Below, piece after piece: positions 59,901 through 64,000 of a stretch of DNA of 64,000 nt (positions are counted from its first letter, which is position 1; every line of letters begins with the position of its first letter). The stretch covers positions 8,362,501 through 8,426,500 of the forward strand of contig JAUCBN010000016.1 of NCBI GenBank assembly GCA_035048815.1, written 5' to 3'. The translations under genes were made by a program, and so were the position numbers. The notes beneath the pieces were generated by a model. That model did not search any database. It saw only the letters and a program-made list of their open reading frames with translations, and was not told the origin of the DNA. Origin of the DNA: Abelmoschus esculentus (lineage: Eukaryota > Streptophyta > Magnoliopsida > Malvales > Malvaceae).

Positions 59901-62900
59901 ATCCTATTAACTTAAGACTTTTAATTCTACTAAAATTATCAAGTAATAGATCCTAACTCAAATTCCTACTAGTACTATATATATATAATCTTACACTCCC
60001 CTCAAGTTGGAGAATATATATTGTATATTGTTAACTTGAAAAGAAACTTGTCGAAAGAAGCTTTTGGTAATGCTTTTGTAAATACGTCTGTCACTTGTTC
60101 TTCTGTAGGAACATTGATGTGAGCACAAATACGATCCTTACATTATTTTCTGCAACCTTTCTGAGATTGTTTGATCGAGGCAAGTTGTTTACATTCGATA
60201 AGCTTCAAGAAGCTTATTCTTCCAAGATGAAAGAACACAAGCTTTAATGTCTTGTCATCATTGTCATGTTTATTTGTTAAACTTTTTATTTTTTTATTTT
60301 TGTTTTCCTATAAATAGTTCCTAGCATTTCATTTGTAGATAAACAACTTTGATATAATAAAACTCTTTTGAAAGATTGCTTTCTGCTTTATTCTTGCGAG
60401 AACTCTATCGGCTTCAAGTTCGGCTTGTAGTCTTCACCCATTCCATCTTATTATCACGTTGGTTTCTAGCTCCTTATAGCTAGTGGGTCACGTTCCATAT
60501 TCCTTCACTTCAATCCATAAAGTTATATTGTTAGTTCTTAGCTCGATAAAGCCAGCGGGTCACAATCCACCATCCTTACAACTTTATAAAATCCTTGTCA
60601 CTTTCGCCATCACTTCCATCATCTTTTCACCACTTATTCATTCATTTCATATAACCGCTAGAACCATCACACTTTCATACACTTCAAAACCCTTCCATCA
60701 TTTTCTTATTAGTATTTTTATTTCATTCTTACGCTTTATGTTTATGAAATTTAACGTTCTAATTCTTGTGAAATCCGTTCTTACTAGAATCATGATCGGA
60801 CAATATCATATATAAATCGGACTATACTATCGGGTTCATATCAAACATAGGATGAAGAAGTTGTCCCATTAGTAGATAAAATGTCTATCAATCTCCACCG
60901 CACTTTCCTGTTTACCCCATGCATTTTTAATCAACAGATGGAAATGGGTCTAAATGTTATGATTTTAGAGCTGAAGAATTTCATGAAGTTCCTTATGTTT
61001 GCTAAATTTTGCAGGAGGAAATGAGCCTCGACTTGTGGAAGCTGCCGTTTCTCAATTGAATAAATTGCCATTTTACCATTCATTTTGGAATCGTACCACC
61101 AAACCTTCTCTGGTATTCATCAACGTTCTTAATTGAATGGTTTCATCCATCCAATGCAACTTTTTTCCTTAGTCATTCTTTCTTATTAGGTTATGTTGTG
61201 TTCTGCAGAATACATATTGTTCATATTGCCTGTATTTTTTATTACAAACTAACTTAAAGAGAATATATTGATCTTGCAGGATCTTGCTAAGGATCTTCTT
61301 GAAACTTTTACTGCAAGCAAAATGGCAAAAGTCTTCTTTACGAACAGTGGATCTGAAGCAAACGATACACAGGTTCTTTATTGTAAATTATTAGTATTTT
61401 AATTTGTCTTTGCAGGCATTCATTTCAGTACTGGGCTTATCTAGATGATTGATATAAGCTGAAAGTGTTGAATTTGGTGCTTGCTGATAGTTGACTTTCT
61501 GCATTATTTATATGTAGGTGAAGCTTGTTTGGTATTATAATAATGCACTTGGACGACCAGATAAGAAGAAATTTATTGCTCGAGCAAAATCGTAAAATTC
61601 AACTATTCAATCAATATTGTTCTTCCGTGCTTCTCTTTTTGCTATTTCTTAAAGACTTACCGTTCTTTATTTATCTCTAAATCTCTCCAGATACCATGGT
61701 TCAACTTTGATATCAGCTAGTCTTTCTGGGTAAAGTTTACTTAGTTTGTCGAAATGTTTATACTTAGTTGCTTGATATCTAGTTAACAATTAGATCGCCA
61801 TTACAGACTTCCTGCTTTACATCAAAAGTTTGACCTTCCAGCTCCATTCGTATTGCACACCGACTGCCCTCATTATTGGCGCTATCATCTAGAAGGTTTT
61901 CACTTTTACCAATCTTTTCTGAGACATACAGTTGAACATTCAAAATGATAGTCTTTATTAACGTCTCAGGTGAGACGGAAGAGGAGTTCTCAACCAGATT
62001 AGCCAACAATTTGGAGAATCTCATTCTGAAAGAGGGTCCAGAGACGGTAATGTCAGCTAATATGTTTTAACATGAACTGAGAATTCCTTTGCAACGTGAA
62101 GGGGTTTGTTTATATAGCTGACCTAGCAAGTTTGTTTATCTTAGATTGCTGCATTTATCGCTGAGCCTGTGATGGGAGCTGGAGGTGTTATACCTCCACC
62201 TGCTACTTATTTTGAGAAGGTGAGCTTTTAATAGCTAATTATAGTTTGAAGTAGGTAGTTTTGATTTCTTAGCCCATTGCCATTTTAACATGTTTCTCCT
62301 GATTTACTAGAACACTCAAATTCACTTGCTAGGACAAGTTAGTTTGATGTGTACAAGAGCATTTATAGTTCACTGTAATTTTTCTTTTTTTTCTTCTTCT
62401 GCTGCAGCGCCTTTCAAAAATTCTCTGCAGTTTTTACTGATGTAGAATTTCAAATATCATGCAGGTACAAGCTGTTGTGAAAAAATACGACATACTTTTT
62501 ATCGCAGATGAGGTACTCAGCTTTCTTGTGTCCATATTGATATTGCCATCAATTTTTTTAAAAATCTTTCAGTTTGTTCCTAAGCATGCTTTTGTGCTTG
62601 CTTTAGGTTATTTGTGCGTTTGGAAGGCTTGGGACAATGTTTGGATGTGACAAGTACAATATTAAACCAGATCTTGTTTCACTAGCAAAGGTTAAATTTA
62701 ATAAAATATTCAAGCATAAAATAGGCTTCAACCATGACATAATTCTCATCTTTTAGCATATGCTGGTATTGTGTTCCACAGGCCCTTTCTTCGGCATATA
62801 TGCCCATCGGAGCAGTCATGGTTAGCCCTGAAGTTTCAGAAGTAATTTATTCTCAAAGCAACAAACTTGGTATGGAATATTACTCATTAGATGACGTGTT

Positions 62901-63927
62901 CACATTCCTTTTCTCATTACCTCATCTAATTTCCGCTCATATCAGGTACTTTCTCTCATGGATTTACCTACTCTGGGCACCCGGTATCCTGTGCAGTCGC
63001 AATTGAAGCACTCAAGCTCTACAAGTGTGTTTCTATCCTTCCTCGAAATAGAAAAAAAATAACATAATTTCTAAATATCTAGACTGCAAACAGAAAATCT
63101 TCTAGATAGGCGTTATTTCACGTAATGGTTGAATTCCATGTCAGTACCATGGAGTGAGTTTTGGGTTGAAACATCGAGTTATCTCAGAATCCACTTGACC
63201 TCACCCCAGGATTAAATAAAATAGGTTAAAACTTCATGTTATCTTGAAAGGCACATGAGTAACTGGAATGATAACCAAAGAATTCCATAATGAAGACGAT
63301 ACTTAGCTTATTTCTTCAGGTTGTATATGGTTAAACATCCGTTCTAGATAAATCTGTTTCATGGTTCATTTTTCAGCTATACATTCCATATTCAGTCCAT
63401 TAACCTGCAAAAAGTTGGACAATTTTGGGTGAGAGTTTATTCTTATACTGCATGCAATATTTAGGGAAATCTATTTCACATCCTTGCAGGGAGAGGAACA
63501 TTGTTGAGAAAGTGAAGAGCATTTCACCAAGGTTTCAAGATGGTTTGAAATACTTTTCCGACAGTCCTATTGTTGGAGAGGTGCGTTTTGCATTTGAAGC
63601 ATCCATTTTATGCAATCAATATTTAGTAGGCGTGAGACATGAAATTGTTATCCTAATCAATTCTTTAGATCAGAGGTACTGGCTTGATTCTTGGTACTGA
63701 GTTTACAGACAACAAGTCACCGAATAATCCATTCCCTCCTGAATGGGGTAAGTTCTGGCTTTTATATTTTGTTGCTTCCTATCAACAAAATTTTGATGAT
63801 TTCCTCCATAGGAGTTGGTGCATATTTTGGCGCACAATGCCAGCAGCAGGGGTTGCTAGTATGTGTTAGAGGTGACAGCATAATGATGTCTCCACCATTT
63901 ATAATTACTCCTCACGAGGTCGATGAA
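56989..63927 (+). CDS. POP2: GABA transaminase, mitochondrial (pyruvate/glyoxylate-type); 3' end outside window
   Basis: A class III PLP aminotransferase that converts GABA to succinic semialdehyde in the GABA shunt. Exons: 56989-57045, 57878-58005, 59284-59368, 59510-59582, 61015-61112, 61280-61372, 61518-61591, 61691-61729, 61807-61895, 61970-62046, 62145-62219, 62465-62512, 62607-62690, 62782-62869, 62946-63024, 63490-63580, 63669-63747, 63812-63927; all junctions are GT-AG and in phase. They give 491 codons, so about 20-25 remain beyond 63927. The N-terminus is basic and Ser/Ala-rich (mitochondrial presequence-like); an in-frame TAG precedes the ATG, and 57007 is an alternative start. Landmarks are NSGSEAND, PLP-contacting ILFIADE, and the PLP lysine in LVSLAKALSSAY. 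No stops or frameshifts were found, so the gene is probably functional. Confidence 0.93.
58131..59211. mobile_element. hAT-like element with GC-rich subterminal GGCG repeats, intron 2 of GABA-T
   Basis: A perfect 8-bp target duplication ATAACTTC lies at 58123-58130 and 59212-59219. Terminal repeats are CTTTGTTTTAAAA and, inverted, CTTAGTTTTAAAA. Inside each end are GC-rich stretches full of AGGCG/CGCCT words (58150-58235 and 59060-59195) in an otherwise very AT-rich body. The open frame 58911-59180 has no recognisable family. It has no transposase. Confidence 0.85.
59655..59870. mobile_element. Partial second copy of the GGCG-type hAT element, intron 4
   Basis: The right end (GGGCGCCTCACC.. 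to ..CGCGCCTTTTAAAACAAAG) matches the terminus of the 58131-59211 element. The left part is AT-rich like that element's interior. I could not find the other terminus or a target duplication. Confidence 0.6.
59871..60960 (-). mobile_element. Copia fragment (RNase H end and start of 3' LTR) in intron 4 of GABA-T
   Basis: On the minus strand, 60114-60020 reads NVPTEEQVTDVFTKALPKAS, the C-terminal RNase H signature of Copia polyproteins. It is followed by a polypurine tract (about 60004-59990) and the start of an LTR (TGTAAGATTATATATAT). The upstream part continues at 60849-60960 (VEIDRHFI), interrupted by unit Z2. The rest of the element is missing. Confidence 0.65.
60115..60843 (+). mobile_element. 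Solo LTR Z2, 729 bp, with perfect AACAT target duplication
   Basis: Starts TGATGTGAGCAC and ends GTTCATATCA, with AACAT at 60110-60114 and 60844-60848. Its right two thirds match Z1 (for example CTTGCGAGAACTCTATCGGC) and it has a TATA box CCTATAAATAG at about 60310. It is inserted in the Copia fragment, so there are two layers in one intron. Confidence 0.8.
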
Positions 63928-64000
63928 GTAAGTTTATCTGCAGAATTATATATAAATTTTAAAGTATGTTCTAGCAATTTTCCCCATGAATGATTTCATA

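Noticed and set aside
62800..63006. Separate small gene in the 3' half of GABA-T
   Set aside because: It is GABA-T exon 14 read through its intron.

Overview
This is plant nuclear DNA from a dicot. It is AT-rich, has GT-AG introns, and carries two multi-exon plant metabolic genes in a thick layer of nested LTR retrotransposons, small DNA transposons and satellite-like repeats. A Malvaceae-type genome (cotton, cacao or similar) is my impression from the look of the LTR families. That is inference, not something the sequence proves.

Layout. 1-8284: degenerate minus-strand Ty3/gypsy chromovirus (RNase H, integrase and chromodomain remnants at 4848-6722) whose 3' LTR is broken by two further LTR insertions. 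8285-13523: LTR fragments and unassigned sequence. 13524-14340: Mutator-like MITE with a near-perfect 9-bp target duplication. 14350-16640: a diverged copy of the 49-55 kb repeat monomer followed by about 2 kb of AT-rich, cruciform-prone sequence. 16665-21600: decayed plus-strand Ty3 element with gag and protease remnants and a five-copy ~185-bp tandem repeat. 22028-37734: a 15-exon gene for a 3-hydroxyisobutyryl-CoA hydrolase (CHY1-like) that carries three apparent lesions and an 11.8-kb intron filled by a nested transposon stack. The stack includes an LTR element (26897-32785) with gag but no pol. 40050-43255: long-TIR DNA transposon carrying a plant-mobile-domain (MAIN-like) gene remnant and a nested Stowaway MITE. 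43760-49051: Ty3 remnant with a 3.6-kb LTR. 49052-54905: a tandem array of 24 monomers of about 225 bp in a 7-monomer higher-order repeat. 55735-56494: fold-back MITE. 56989 to the window end: an apparently intact GABA transaminase gene (18 exons seen, last exon or exons outside) with hAT, Copia and solo-LTR insertions in its introns.

The two host genes both act in amino-acid-linked catabolism (valine breakdown; the GABA shunt), but nothing shows that they work together. The most unusual structure is the higher-order repeat array. Each monomer has a tRNA-like A-box/B-box segment on the minus strand and G-box/ABRE-like palindromes. A diverged relative with the same architecture lies 35 kb away and an inverted single copy sits at the array's right edge. 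Two other points stand out: the gag-only LTR element with a second plant-transposon-protein ORF, and the occurrence of one palindrome pattern, GGT(A/T)TCGA(T/A)ACC, in unrelated LTR families.
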